From Nocardioides alkalitolerans DSM 16699 (GTDB lineage Bacteria > Actinomycetota > Actinomycetes > Propionibacteriales > Nocardioidaceae): DNA of 64,000 nucleotides. This document shows positions 15,788 through 25,713 of the stretch, in pieces; the first letter of the stretch is position 1; each line of letters opens with the position of its first letter. The stretch covers positions 248,001-312,000 of the forward strand of contig NZ_AUFN01000013.1 of NCBI RefSeq assembly GCF_000426525.1. The letters run 5' to 3'. The position numbers and the translations under genes were made by a program. The notes beneath the pieces were generated by a model. It was not told where the DNA came from. It ran no database searches and saw only the letters and a list, made by a program, of their open reading frames with translations.

Positions 15788-16986
15788 CCCCCACCACCTG
15801 GGTGCCGCACGCCGCCGGAAGCGGCCACGACGTCGACCACCTGCCCTACGGCGTCTTCACCACCAGCGACGAGCCGCCGCGGGTCGGCACCCGGATCGGC
15901 GACCACGTGCTCGACCTGGCCGCGGCCGCACGGGCGACCGCGCCGTCGTACGTCGCGCTGCTCGACGCCGCGTCGCTCAACCCCCTCATGGCGGCCGGCC
16001 CGGAGACCTGGTCCGCGGTGCGCGCCTGGGTGACCGACCTGCTGCTCGACCCCGCGCAGGAGGCGGCGCTGAGCCTGCTGCCGGTCGACGACGTGACGCT
16101 GCGCCTGCCGTTCGAGGTGGGTGACTACGTGGACTACTACGCCTCCGAGCACCACGCCACGAACGTCGGGCGCATCTTCCGGCCCGACGGCGACGCGCTG
16201 CTGCCGAACTGGAAGCACCTGCCCGTCGGCTACCACGGTCGCAGCGGTTCGGTCGTCGTCTCCGGCACCGCGATCCACCGCCCCGCGGGCCAGCGCAAGG
16301 CCCCCACCGAGGACGCCCCCACCTTCGGGCCGTGCCTGCGCCTCGACATCGAGGCCGAGCTCGGGTTCGTCGTGGGCCGCGCGCTCCCGTTCGGGGAGCG
16401 CGCCTCGACCGCCGACTTCGCGACCACCGTCTTCGGCGTCACGGGCGTCAACGACTGGTCGGCGCGCGACATCCAGGCGTGGGAGTACGTGCCGCTGGGG
16501 CCCAACCTGGCGAAGTCGTTCGCGACCACGGTCGGGGCCTGGGTGACGCCGCTGGCGGCGCTCGAGGCCGCGCGCGTGCCGCTGCCCGGCCAGGAGCCGG
16601 CCGTGCTGCCCTACCTGCAGGAGGAGGGTCCGGGCGGGTACGACGTGGAGGTCGAGGTCGAGCTGAACGGCACCGTCGTCGCGCGCCCGCCGTACCGGAC
16701 CATGTACTGGTCGCCCGCCCAGATGCTGGCGCACCTCACCGTCAACGGCGCGTCGCTGCGGGTCGGCGACCTCTACGCCTCGGGCACGATCTCCGGGCCC
16801 GAGAAGGACCAGCGGGGGTCGTTCCTCGAGCTGTCGTGGGGCGGCCGCGAGCCGTTCGCCGTCGGTGACGCCGAGCGCACGTTCCTCGAGGACGGCGACG
16901 AGGTCGTGCTGCGCTACTCGGCGCCGACCGCGACCGGCCGGCTCACGCTCGGCGAGGTGCGAGGCACTATCCTGCCGACCCGATGA
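15784..16986 (+). CDS. fahA: Fumarylacetoacetase
   Basis: A 400-residue enzyme that cleaves fumarylacetoacetate to fumarate and acetoacetate. The N-terminal domain is followed by the metal-dependent hydrolase core with DYVDYYASEHHATNVGRIFR, RLDIEAELGFVVG and GVNDWSARDIQAWEYVPLGP, which carry the Asp/Glu metal ligands and the catalytic His region. GAGGAG stands seven bases before the ATG. The gene overlaps its upstream partner and the downstream IclR gene by ATGA on both sides, forming a three-gene coupled operon. Confidence 0.95.
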   Translation: MTPTTWVPHAAGSGHDVDHLPYGVFTTSDEPPRVGTRIGDHVLDLAAAARATAPSYVALLDAASLNPLMAAGPETWSAVRAWVTDLLLDPAQEAALSLLPVDDVTLRLPFEVGDYVDYYASEHHATNVGRIFRPDGDALLPNWKHLPVGYHGRSGSVVVSGTAIHRPAGQRKAPTEDAPTFGPCLRLDIEAELGFVVGRALPFGERASTADFATTVFGVTGVNDWSARDIQAWEYVPLGPNLAKSFATTVGAWVTPLAALEAARVPLPGQEPAVLPYLQEEGPGGYDVEVEVELNGTVVARPPYRTMYWSPAQMLAHLTVNGASLRVGDLYASGTISGPEKDQRGSFLELSWGGREPFAVGDAERTFLEDGDEVVLRYSAPTATGRLTLGEVRGTILPTR

Positions 16987-17675
16987 CACCCGCGGACCCC
17001 GAGCAGCCCGGTGACGGCTCCCAGACGCTCGAGCGCGGCCTCGCGGTGCTCGTCGAGCTGGGCCGCCACGCCGAGGGACTGACCATCAGCCAGGTGGCCG
17101 CCGCGTGCGGCCTGCACCGGTCGATCACCCGCCGGCTCCTGGTCTCGCTGGACCGCACGGGGTTCGCCGCGAAGGACGGGACCGGTCGCTACCGCGTGGG
17201 CCCCACGGCCGCGGAGCTCGGGGCGCTGGCCCAGCCGCGGCTGCGGGAGGCCGCCGAGCCCGTCCTGCACGCGCTCGCGCGCGAGGTGGGCGCGACGGCC
17301 TGCCTCGTGGAGGCGTCCGGGGACGCGGCGGTGACGACGCTGGTCGCCGAGCCCCCCGTCGACGGGCCGCGGTTCTCCTACCGGCTCGGCAACCGGGACC
17401 CCCTCGACCGTGGGGCCGGGGGGCTCGCGGTGCTGGCCTCCGGCGCTCCGGTGGCCGGCGAGCCCGAGCGCATCGCGACGATCCGCGCGGCGGGGTACGT
17501 CGCGACGTACGCCGAGCTCAACCCCGGTGCCTACGGCCTCGCCGCTCCCCTGCCCGGCTGGGGCGTGCGGGCGGCGGTCTACGTCGTGACCTCCGAGCCC
17601 GACCTGGTGACGACCGCGGTCGAGCCGCTGCTGCGCGCGGCGGGCGAGATCGCCGCCGGCCGCGGCCGTCCCTGA
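16983..17675 (+). CDS. IclR-family regulator of the homogentisate genes
   Basis: A 230-residue protein with an N-terminal winged helix (LTISQVAAACGLHRSITRRLLVSL, about residues 33-56) and a C-terminal IclR effector domain. It is translationally coupled to fahA. In Pseudomonas putida the IclR-type HmgR represses the hmg genes and responds to homogentisate, so an equivalent role at the 14795-14828 operator is likely but inferred. The stop converges on that of hppD with 15 bases between. Confidence 0.85.
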   Translation: MTPADPEQPGDGSQTLERGLAVLVELGRHAEGLTISQVAAACGLHRSITRRLLVSLDRTGFAAKDGTGRYRVGPTAAELGALAQPRLREAAEPVLHALAREVGATACLVEASGDAAVTTLVAEPPVDGPRFSYRLGNRDPLDRGAGGLAVLASGAPVAGEPERIATIRAAGYVATYAELNPGAYGLAAPLPGWGVRAAVYVVTSEPDLVTTAVEPLLRAAGEIAAGRGRP

Positions 17676-17690
17676 GGCTCCGCTCGGCGC

Positions 17691-19040
<1,350 letters not shown>

Positions 19041-20363
19041 TCAGAGCGTGTCGGTCACCGCGGCGGGCGACTGCTTCGCCGGCTTCACGAAGATGAGCAG
19101 CACGATGGCGAGGCTCATGCAGACGGCCGGGAAGATCATGCTGAAGATGACGTCGCCGGCGACCGAGGTCTTGCCGATCACGAACGGGCCGAAGAAGCCA
19201 CCGGCGGCCGCGATCGAGTTGATGACGGCGAGGCCGACGGCGGTCTGCGCACGGGTGAGCGCCTCGCTGGCCAGGGCCCAGAACGGGCCGAGGTAGGAGA
19301 AGACGCCGATCGCGAGCAGGCAGAGGCCGATCAGTCCCATGGCCGGGGTCTCGCGGAAGACCATGGTGACGACGAGGCCGAGCACGGCGACGGCGAGCGT
19401 CGTCATGACGATCGGCTTGCGGTTGCCGAGCACGTCGGAGTAGCGGGCCACCAGCAGCATGGCGATCGCGCCGCAGACGTACGGGATCGCGCCGACGAGA
19501 CCGATGTTCGTCGAGGAGTAGCCCGGGTTGAGCTGGGCGACGATCTGCGGCAGGAAGAAGGTCATGCCGTAGAGGCCGACGGCGTACAGCAGGTTGATGA
19601 AGGCCAGGTAGAGGATGCGCGGGTTCTTCATCGCGTCGAGCTCGACCGACATGTGCCCGTCGTCCTCGGCCTGGTACTCGCTGCTGATCTCGTTCTCGAG
19701 CCAGGCGGCCTCCTCCTTCGTGAGCCAGCGCGCCTTGTTGGGGCGGTCGGCCAGGTAGAAGAGCACCCACACGCCGAGCAGCACGGGCGGCAGGCCCTGC
19801 AGGATGAACACCCACTGCCAGGAGTTGAGCCCGAACCACTCGACGTGGTCGAGGATCAGGCCGGCCGAGACGCTGCCGACGAGGAGCGCGATCGGCTGCG
19901 CCAGCGAGAAGCCGGCGATGCCGCGGCTGCGGTCCTGGGTGCGGAACCAGAAGGTCATGTAGAGCAGCAGGCCCGGGAAGAGCCCGGCCTCGGCGACGCC
20001 GAGCGCGATGCGCGCGATGTAGAGCTGCGTGACGTTCTGCACGAAGCCCGTGAGGATCGTGATGATGCCCCAGGTGATGGCGATGCGCGCCAGCCAGAGC
20101 CGCGCCCCAACCTTCTTCATGATGATGTTGCTGGGCACCTCGAGCACCGTGTAGGCCACGAAGAAGATCGCGGCGACGGTGCCGTACGTCGCGAGGCTGA
20201 TGCCGAGGTCGGTCGACATCTCGAGCTGCGCGTAGCCGATGGCGGCCCGGTCCATGTAGTTGAACATGTAGAGCAGGAACGCGGCCGGCAGGATCGAGCG
20301 CTTGACCTTCGACAGGACGCTCTCGGCGTCGACGGTGGAGGCCGACGGCTGGGTGGTGGACAT
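19041..20363 (-). CDS. MFS carrier, anion:cation symporter type
   Basis: A 440-residue major facilitator with twelve predicted membrane segments. MFNYMDRAAIGYAQ in the first segment and VGARLWLARIAITWG after the second are typical of the ACS family (phthalate, tartrate and aromatic acid uptake by proton symport). It ends a run of leftward genes for two SDRs, an NTF2-like protein and a flavoprotein. It probably imports the substrate of that pathway. Substrate not determinable. Confidence 0.85.
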   Translation of the reverse strand: MSTTQPSASTVDAESVLSKVKRSILPAAFLLYMFNYMDRAAIGYAQLEMSTDLGISLATYGTVAAIFFVAYTVLEVPSNIIMKKVGARLWLARIAITWGIITILTGFVQNVTQLYIARIALGVAEAGLFPGLLLYMTFWFRTQDRSRGIAGFSLAQPIALLVGSVSAGLILDHVEWFGLNSWQWVFILQGLPPVLLGVWVLFYLADRPNKARWLTKEEAAWLENEISSEYQAEDDGHMSVELDAMKNPRILYLAFINLLYAVGLYGMTFFLPQIVAQLNPGYSSTNIGLVGAIPYVCGAIAMLLVARYSDVLGNRKPIVMTTLAVAVLGLVVTMVFRETPAMGLIGLCLLAIGVFSYLGPFWALASEALTRAQTAVGLAVINSIAAAGGFFGPFVIGKTSVAGDVIFSMIFPAVCMSLAIVLLIFVKPAKQSPAAVTDTL

Positions 20364-20411
20364 GGATGTGCTCCCGATGCGTGACGTGGGACGGAGAGGA
20401 GTGTGCCGGGG

Positions 20412-21869
20412 TCAGGCGCGGATCGCCGCAGCGGCGGCGTTCTGTCCGGCCAGGCGCCCGATGGTGAGCGCGTTGGCGATGGCGTTGCCGCCGCCGACGT
20501 AGCGGTTCCCGAGGACCCCGCCGCCCGCTTCACCGGCGGCGAAGAGGCCCGGGATCGGCCGGGCCCCGTGGTCGAGCACCGACGCCGAGGTGTCGATCTC
20601 GAGGCCCGCGTGGGTGCACACCAGCTCGGCGGGCAGCACGCAGGTCGCGTAGAAGGGCGCCGCGGCGATCGGCGCCAGGGGCGCGGTGACGCCCTTGGCC
20701 GCCAGCGTCCGGTCACGCTGGAAGTCGATGTCGCTGCCGTGCGGCAGCTGGTCGTTCCACCGCTCGACGGTGGCGACGAGGTGGTCGGCGGGTACGCCGA
20801 TCGCGGCCGCCAGCGACACGAGGTCGTCGGCGCGCGTCACCTGGCCGGTGTCGACGAGCGCGGTGACCCGCTCGGCGTCCCAGTCGGCGTAGCCGTCGGG
20901 CAGGGCCACGCGCGCGGCCTCGTCGAAGACCATCCAGGTGGGTCCGCCCTGGGCGTCGATGAGCCCGCCGGACACGGCGTAGCTGGCGTCCTCGTCCATG
21001 AACCGGAGTCCCTGGCCGTTGACGTGCACGCGCGACGGCGGCGGGAAGCCGGCCTGCCAGTGGTGGTGGCGCACGAACTCGGCGGTCGGGAGCATGAGGC
21101 CCCACCCGTCGCCCGCGATGCCGGCGCCGACCTGCGCGCCGTACGCGATGTGGTCGCCGCGCGAGCCCTCCGCCGCTACGACGAAGAGCGACTCCCCCGC
21201 CCGCAGCGCGTCGGGGAACCAGCGCTCGACGAGCTCGGGGTTCTGCGCGAGCCCGCCGGTGGCGACGACGACCGCGCCCGCGGTGAGCTCGACCCCGTCG
21301 GCGACGACGCCGGCGACCCGGCTGACGCCGCCGTCGTCGACGACCAGCAGCCGCTCGACCCGGGTGTGGAGCACCGCGTCGATGCCGTGCGCCTTGCGGG
21401 CGCGGTCGAGCACCTGCACGAGGCCGTAGCCCTGGTCCTTCGGCACGTGGCCGCGCCAGACGTCCTCGACGCCGGCCCGGCTCAGTCCGGGCTGGTGGGC
21501 GTTGCCGGAGATCTGCGCGGGCACCTCGAGACCGAGCTCGAGCATCCACTCGAAGGTCGGGCCCGCGAGCTCGCAGAACCGGCGCACGAGACCCGGCTTG
21601 AGCAGCCACTGGTTGAGGTCCATGTAGTGCTGGAAGTAGCGGTCGACGGAGTCCTCGACCCCGAGCTCCTTCTGCACGCTCGTGCCGGCGGCGGTGAAGA
21701 GGCCGGCCGAGAGCGCGGTGGAGCCGCCGAGCTCCCCCTCCGACTCGAAGAGGATCACGGACGCGCCCCGCTCGGCCGCCGAGACGGCGGCGGCCAGGCC
21801 GGCGCCCCCGCCGCCGATGACGACGACGTCGTAGTCGTGCTCGCCCCGGGTGTGGTTGTCGGTGGCCAT
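20412..21869 (-). CDS. FAD-dependent oxidoreductase, fumarate reductase/ketosteroid dehydrogenase type
   Basis: A 485-residue flavoprotein. The dinucleotide-binding VVVIGGGGAGLAAAVSAAERG is at about residues 15-35, followed by the GGSTALSAG region that contacts FAD, and the C-terminal cap closes with GLFAAGEAGGGVLGNRYVGGG. This is the architecture of FAD_binding_2 proteins: soluble fumarate reductases, 3-ketosteroid-delta1-dehydrogenases and tricarballylate dehydrogenases. The start overlaps the stop of the SDR upstream by one base. It probably introduces or removes a double bond in the cluster's substrate. Confidence 0.85.
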   Translation of the reverse strand: MATDNHTRGEHDYDVVVIGGGGAGLAAAVSAAERGASVILFESEGELGGSTALSAGLFTAAGTSVQKELGVEDSVDRYFQHYMDLNQWLLKPGLVRRFCELAGPTFEWMLELGLEVPAQISGNAHQPGLSRAGVEDVWRGHVPKDQGYGLVQVLDRARKAHGIDAVLHTRVERLLVVDDGGVSRVAGVVADGVELTAGAVVVATGGLAQNPELVERWFPDALRAGESLFVVAAEGSRGDHIAYGAQVGAGIAGDGWGLMLPTAEFVRHHHWQAGFPPPSRVHVNGQGLRFMDEDASYAVSGGLIDAQGGPTWMVFDEAARVALPDGYADWDAERVTALVDTGQVTRADDLVSLAAAIGVPADHLVATVERWNDQLPHGSDIDFQRDRTLAAKGVTAPLAPIAAAPFYATCVLPAELVCTHAGLEIDTSASVLDHGARPIPGLFAAGEAGGGVLGNRYVGGGNAIANALTIGRLAGQNAAAAAIRA

Positions 21870-22648
21870 CAGAGGTCGCCCTCCATCTCGGTGAGGATGC
21901 GGTGGTAGGTGCCGTTGGAGACGAGCGCGCCGTCGACGTTGAGCTCGCCGCCCGACATGTACGACGAGCCCTCGCCCAGCAGGAACGCCACGACGGCGGT
22001 GACCTCGTCGGGCCGGCCCATGCGGCCGAACGGGATGCTCGCGACGGCGCTCGTCACGAAGCCGTCGGAGCCGGAGAGCAGCGGCGTCCCCACGAGGCCG
22101 GGGTGCACCGAGTTGACCCGGATGCCCCACCCCGCGAGCTCGCCCGCCGCGCTCTTCGTGAGCCCGCGCAGGGCCCACTTCGACGTCGAGTACGACGGGG
22201 AGAAGTAGCCGATCTGCCCCGCGATCGAGGAGATGTTCACGATCGAGCCGCCACCCGAGTCGCGCATCAGGGGGGCGCACGCCTGGATGCCGAAGAAGGG
22301 GCCGTCGAGGTTGATCGCCATGACCTGGCGCCACACGTCGTGCGTGGTGTCCATGAAGCGGAGGCGCCGCGAGACCCCGGCGTTGTTGACGAGACCGTGG
22401 AGCGCGCCGTACGTCGTGCGCACCCCGGCGACGACCGACTCCCACCGCGCGGGGTCGGTGACGTCGAGCTCGACCGCGCTCGCACGCCCGCCGTCGGCGA
22501 GGATCTGCTCGACCACGGGGGTGGCGTCGGCGACGTCGGCGAGCACGACGCTCCAGCCGTCGGCCGCGAGGGTGCGCGCGTGCTGCGCACCCATCCCGCC
22601 GGCGGCGCCGGTGACGAGGACGACCCGGTCGGTCGGGTGGTCAGACAT
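21869..22648 (-). CDS. SDR-family dehydrogenase
   Basis: A 259-residue classical short-chain dehydrogenase: TGAAGGMGAQHA cofactor motif near residues 14-25, NNAG in LVNNAGVS, catalytic Ser in IVNISSIAG and YSTSK. The PG motif after the active site reads RVNSVHPGLVGTPL. The Asp in ADVAD after the second strand suggests NAD(H) preference. It overlaps the next upstream SDR by eight bases and the flavoprotein by one, so it is part of one operon. Confidence 0.9.
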   Translation of the reverse strand: MSDHPTDRVVLVTGAAGGMGAQHARTLAADGWSVVLADVADATPVVEQILADGGRASAVELDVTDPARWESVVAGVRTTYGALHGLVNNAGVSRRLRFMDTTHDVWRQVMAINLDGPFFGIQACAPLMRDSGGGSIVNISSIAGQIGYFSPSYSTSKWALRGLTKSAAGELAGWGIRVNSVHPGLVGTPLLSGSDGFVTSAVASIPFGRMGRPDEVTAVVAFLLGEGSSYMSGGELNVDGALVSNGTYHRILTEMEGDL

Positions 22649-23468
22649 GCCGCGAGCCGCCGTCGACGGCCAGGATGTGGCCGGTCACGTAGCGGGCGGA
22701 GTCGGAGAGCAGGAAGAGCATCGGTCCGACGATCTCCTCGGGCGAGCCGAGGCGGTGGAGCGGGATCGCGTCGAGCGCCTTCGCGAGCGCCGGCGGGTCG
22801 TCCTGCACCCAGCGGGTCATCTCGGTGTCGACGAAGCCGGGGGCGATCGCGTTCACGCGGATGCCCTGGTCGCCGAGCTCGACCGCGAGGCATTCGGTGA
22901 GGTGGGCGACGGCGGCCTTCGACGAGCAGTACGCCGCACGCCCGCGCCGCACGCGCACCGCCGCCACGCTGGCCATGTTGACGATCGACCCGCCGGGGGC
23001 CATCACCGACGCCGCGGCCTGGGCGCCGTACAGGACACCCTCGACGTTGATCGACAGCGTGGCCTGCATCTGCGCGGGCGAGATGTCGGCGACGGGGGCC
23101 TCGGGGAAGATGCCGGCGTTGTTGATCCAGAGGTCGACCCGGCCGAAGCGGTCGACGGCGGTCTGGGCGACCGCCTGCTGGGCGTCGCGGTCGCGCACGT
23201 CGACGACGGTGCCGACGACCTCGCCCGCGCCGGTGACGTCGCCGTTCTCGAGGCGGAGCGCGGAGGCGGCCTCGTCCATGAGGGTGCCGTCGATGTCGGC
23301 GCCGACGACGTGGACGCCGCGGCGGGCGAGGGCGGCGGCGAAGCGCGCGCCCATGCCGCGGCCGGCGCCGGTGACGACGGCGACCTTGTCGCGCAGGTCG
23401 GGGTGGTCGACGGCCATGAGGGCGCCCTGGACGCGTCCGGGGTGGTCGGTGGGCTCGACGAGGGTCAT
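22641..23468 (-). CDS. SDR-family dehydrogenase
   Basis: A 275-residue classical short-chain dehydrogenase with TGAGRGMGARFA, INNAG, VNMASVAA and the active-site YCSSK, then RVNAIAPGFVDTEM. ADIDG after the second strand suggests NAD(H). It overlaps the NTF2-like gene by four bases and the second SDR by eight. Two adjacent SDRs of different sequence suggest two alcohol/ketone steps in the same pathway. Confidence 0.9.
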   Translation of the reverse strand: MTLVEPTDHPGRVQGALMAVDHPDLRDKVAVVTGAGRGMGARFAAALARRGVHVVGADIDGTLMDEAASALRLENGDVTGAGEVVGTVVDVRDRDAQQAVAQTAVDRFGRVDLWINNAGIFPEAPVADISPAQMQATLSINVEGVLYGAQAAASVMAPGGSIVNMASVAAVRVRRGRAAYCSSKAAVAHLTECLAVELGDQGIRVNAIAPGFVDTEMTRWVQDDPPALAKALDAIPLHRLGSPEEIVGPMLFLLSDSARYVTGHILAVDGGSRHV

Positions 23469-23935
23469 GCGTCACTTCCTTCTGCGGGGGCTGCGGGGGC
23501 TGCGGGGGTGGCGGGCTGGTCGTCCCGGACGACGTCGCGGCGGGCGACCCGCCACGTTCCGTCCGCGCGGACGAGCTGGTCGGTGAGCGTGGTGAGCCGC
23601 ACGAGGCGGCTCTCGCCGGCGGCCGGGGTGGCCACGATCTGGAGGTAGGCGTGCGCGACCAGGTGGTCGACGTCGGCCCCGGGAAGCACGTCGACGTTCG
23701 TCACGACGTGGCGCGAGACCGTCGCGGTGGCCTCGCCCTGGGCGGCGTACCGCTGCGCGAAGGCGACGAGCTCGTCGGTGCCGACCGCGGGGGCCGGGTA
23801 GGACGGCGAGGCGAAGACGCCGTCCGGCGTGAACGTCGCGGCCCACCCCCGGGCGTCGCCGGTGTCGATGAGACGCGACTGCCGGGCGTAGAGCCGCAGG
23901 GCCTGGAACGCCGCGAGGTCGGGGACCTCCTGCAT
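23465..23935 (-). CDS. NTF2-like (SnoaL/ring-hydroxylase beta type) protein
   Basis: A 156-residue protein with the cone-shaped NTF2 fold pattern: an N-terminal helix pair with LYARQSRLIDTGDARGWAATFTPDGVF, then strands with SRHVVTNVDV and DGTWRVARRDVVRDD. Members include SnoaL cyclases, ketosteroid isomerases and dioxygenase small subunits. Here it is the first gene of the leftward catabolic operon, so an isomerase or dehydratase-like role is plausible. The C-terminus is a short Ala/Pro repeat (PATPAAPAAPA). A 25-base palindrome stands 37 bases upstream. Confidence 0.75.
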   Translation of the reverse strand: MQEVPDLAAFQALRLYARQSRLIDTGDARGWAATFTPDGVFASPSYPAPAVGTDELVAFAQRYAAQGEATATVSRHVVTNVDVLPGADVDHLVAHAYLQIVATPAAGESRLVRLTTLTDQLVRADGTWRVARRDVVRDDQPATPAAPAAPAEGSDA

Positions 23936-23971
23936 CGCTGCTCCTTCTCATTCGTGATGACCGTGTGTGCG

Positions 23972-23996
23972 TTATTCGCACGCTCCGTGCGAATAA
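23972..23996. promoter_or_regulatory. 25-base palindromic operator
   Basis: Perfect 11-base arms, TTATTCGCACG and its complement, flank CTC. It lies in the intergenic region between the NTF2-like gene (leftward) and an IclR gene (rightward), 37-61 bases before the former. It is AT-rich for this genome. The IclR protein encoded next door is the likely ligand. Confidence 0.75.
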
Positions 23997-24019
23997 AGCA
24001 CGCATAGTTAGCCACGTCA

Positions 24020-24035
24020 CGTGACGCACGTCAAC
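24020..24035 (+). promoter_or_regulatory. CRP/GlxR-like operator in the IclR intergenic region
   Basis: CGTGA, six bases CGCACG, then TCAAC: a weaker match to TGTGA-N6-TCACA, but identical over TGACGCACGTCA to the site before hppD. An overlapping perfect palindrome, CGTCACGTGACG, is at 24015-24026. Confidence 0.4.
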
Positions 24036-24076
24036 CCGTCGCTCCCACCACGTCGGCCGCCCGCGACAATCGGCGG

Positions 24077-24769
24077 ATGAGCGAACGCAGCGGGGAGACC
24101 GCGGGCCTGAGCAAGACCCTCGACGCCGGGCTCCGCGTGCTGGAGCTGCTCGCGACGCACCCCGACGGGCTGACCATCACCGAGGTCGCGGACGGCATCG
24201 GGGTGCACCGCACCGTGGCCCACCGCTTCGTGCGCACCCTCGAGGCCCACCGGCTCGTCCGGCGCGACAAGGACCGCCGCTACCACCTCGGCGCCGGGCT
24301 CGTGCCGCTCGCCGAGCCCGTGGAGCGCGACCTGCGGGCGCTCGCGCTGCCCCTGCTCGAGGAGCTGGCCGACGAGGTCGCGGCCACCGCGCACCTGGTC
24401 GTGCAGGAGGGGGCGGAGCACGTGCGCGCCCTGCTGGTCGTCGAGCCGCGCCGGGCCGACGTGCACGTGGCCTTCCGGGCGGGCCAGCTGGACTCGATCG
24501 ACCGCGGCTCGGCCGGGATGGCGATCCTCGCCGCCCTGCCGGAGCAGGACGGGGAGCGACCGGAGGTGACCCGTGCCCGCGCGCAGGGCTACGCGGTGAG
24601 CTTCTCCGAGGTCGTGCCGTCGGTGCACGGGGTCTCCGCGCCGGTGCCCGCGCTGCGCGACGGGGCGGCGATGAGCGTCGGCGTCTCGGTGTTCGACCTC
24701 GCAGCCGAGGTCGAGCTCGGCCGGGCCGTCACGTCGGCGGCGGAGCGGCTCGCCCGGGCCCTGCGCTGA
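24077..24769 (+). CDS. IclR-family regulator (catabolic operon)
   Basis: A 230-residue IclR protein with an N-terminal winged helix (LTITEVADGIGVHRTVAHRFVRTL) and a C-terminal effector domain. It is divergent from the NTF2-SDR-SDR-flavoprotein-MFS operon, and the 25-base palindrome between them is its probable target. GACAAT lies six bases before the ATG, which suggests a leaderless transcript. Its 3-prime end runs into a 15-base tandem repeat and overlaps the convergent IclR gene by 41 bases. Confidence 0.88.
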   Translation: MSERSGETAGLSKTLDAGLRVLELLATHPDGLTITEVADGIGVHRTVAHRFVRTLEAHRLVRRDKDRRYHLGAGLVPLAEPVERDLRALALPLLEELADEVAATAHLVVQEGAEHVRALLVVEPRRADVHVAFRAGQLDSIDRGSAGMAILAALPEQDGERPEVTRARAQGYAVSFSEVVPSVHGVSAPVPALRDGAAMSVGVSVFDLAAEVELGRAVTSAAERLARALR

Positions 24770-25583
24770 CGGGCCCTGCGCTGACGGGCCCTGCGCTGAC
24801 GGGCCCTGCGCTGACGGGCGCTCCCCCCAGCCTGGCCCCCAGCGCGTGGGCCTCGCGCAGCAGGAGCGGCCCGAGCTCGGCGCGCCGGGCCGGCTCGAAG
24901 CGCGTCGCGATGCCGGTGATCGTGAGGGCCCACTCGGGGCGGCCGCGGGTGTCGAAGACCGCGGCGGCCATGCCCCAGCTGCCCTCGACGATGAGGCCGG
25001 GGTTGGTGGCGTAGCCGTCGGCCCGCGTGGCCGCGATCCGCTCGCGCAGGCGGTCCGGGGCGTGGCTGGCGCCGTACGCCGGGACGAGGTCGGCGCGCGC
25101 GAGGTAGTCGTCCACCTCGCGGTCGGGCAGGTGGGCCAGCACGACGAGCCCGGCCGAGACGACGCCGAGCGGGAAGCGGACGCCCTCGGCGAGCACGAAG
25201 GAGCGGATCGGGAAGGCGCCGTCCTCGCGCAGCAGGCAGACGGTCTCCTCACCGCGGCGGGCCGAGAAGAACGCGCTCTCGCCCGTGGCCTCGGCGAGCC
25301 GTCGCAGGTGGGGGTGGGCCAGCTCGGTCACGTCGTACCGGCGGGCCGCCGCCGTGCCGAGCACGAACAGCTCGGGGCCGAGGAACCAGCGGCCGGACTC
25401 GGTGTCGCGGTCGACGAAGCCCTCGTCGTGGAGAGCCGCCAGCAGGCGGTGGACCGTGGGCCGGGGCAGGTCGACGGAGCGGGCCAGGTCGGCGGTGCGC
25501 ACGCCGAGGTCGTGCTGGGAGAGCGCGCGCAGGACGGTCGCCGTACGCCCCACCATGCCGCTCTGCTCGCTCACGCCCGTCAT
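24729..25583 (-). CDS. IclR-family regulator (next to CoA-transferase)
   Basis: A 284-residue IclR protein with a winged helix (VRTADLARSVDLPRPTVHRLLAAL) and an effector domain containing GYATNPGLIVEGSWGMAA. The last 30 residues are a repeated GPVSA tail produced by a 15-base tandem repeat, which also carries the end of the opposing IclR gene. The divergent position to the CoA-transferase genes, with a palindrome and a good promoter between, is that of PcaR-type regulators. That role is inferred. Confidence 0.87.
   Translation of the reverse strand: MTGVSEQSGMVGRTATVLRALSQHDLGVRTADLARSVDLPRPTVHRLLAALHDEGFVDRDTESGRWFLGPELFVLGTAAARRYDVTELAHPHLRRLAEATGESAFFSARRGEETVCLLREDGAFPIRSFVLAEGVRFPLGVVSAGLVVLAHLPDREVDDYLARADLVPAYGASHAPDRLRERIAATRADGYATNPGLIVEGSWGMAAAVFDTRGRPEWALTITGIATRFEPARRAELGPLLLREAHALGARLGGAPVSAGPVSAGPVSAGPVSAGPGRAAPPPT
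24756..24815. repeat. Four exact 15-base tandem repeats across convergent gene ends
   Basis: The unit GGGCCCTGCGCTGAC is repeated four times. The first copy contains the TGA stop of the rightward IclR gene. On the other strand the array encodes the repeated VSAGP tail of the leftward IclR protein. Confidence 0.92.
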
Positions 25584-25614
25584 CGTAGACGTTCACCCAG
25601 CGGACGCCCTGACC

Positions 25615-25636
25615 GCTCACCGATCGCCGGGTGAGC
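25615..25636. promoter_or_regulatory. Palindromic operator upstream of the CoA-transferase promoter
   Basis: Seven-base arms GCTCACC and GGTGAGC separated by eight bases, 17 bases upstream of the -35 box at 25653. The position fits an activator site, and the divergent IclR protein is the natural candidate. Confidence 0.55.
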
Positions 25637-25652
25637 ACTCTCCGCGGGCTCC

Positions 25653-25681
25653 TTGACCCCTCGGGGAGGCGGGCGTCGAAT
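25653..25681 (+). promoter_or_regulatory. Promoter of the CoA-transferase operon
   Basis: TTGACC, 17 bases, TCGAAT. A GAGGGAGA ribosome-binding site follows about 20 bases later, before the ATG at 25714. Confidence 0.6.
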
Positions 25682-25713
25682 CGGTCGCGGACGTCGTCGA
25701 ACGAGGGAGAGAC

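Noticed and set aside
24756..24815. CRISPR array or integration site.
   Set aside because: The units are only 15 bases, contiguous without spacers, and in coding frame.
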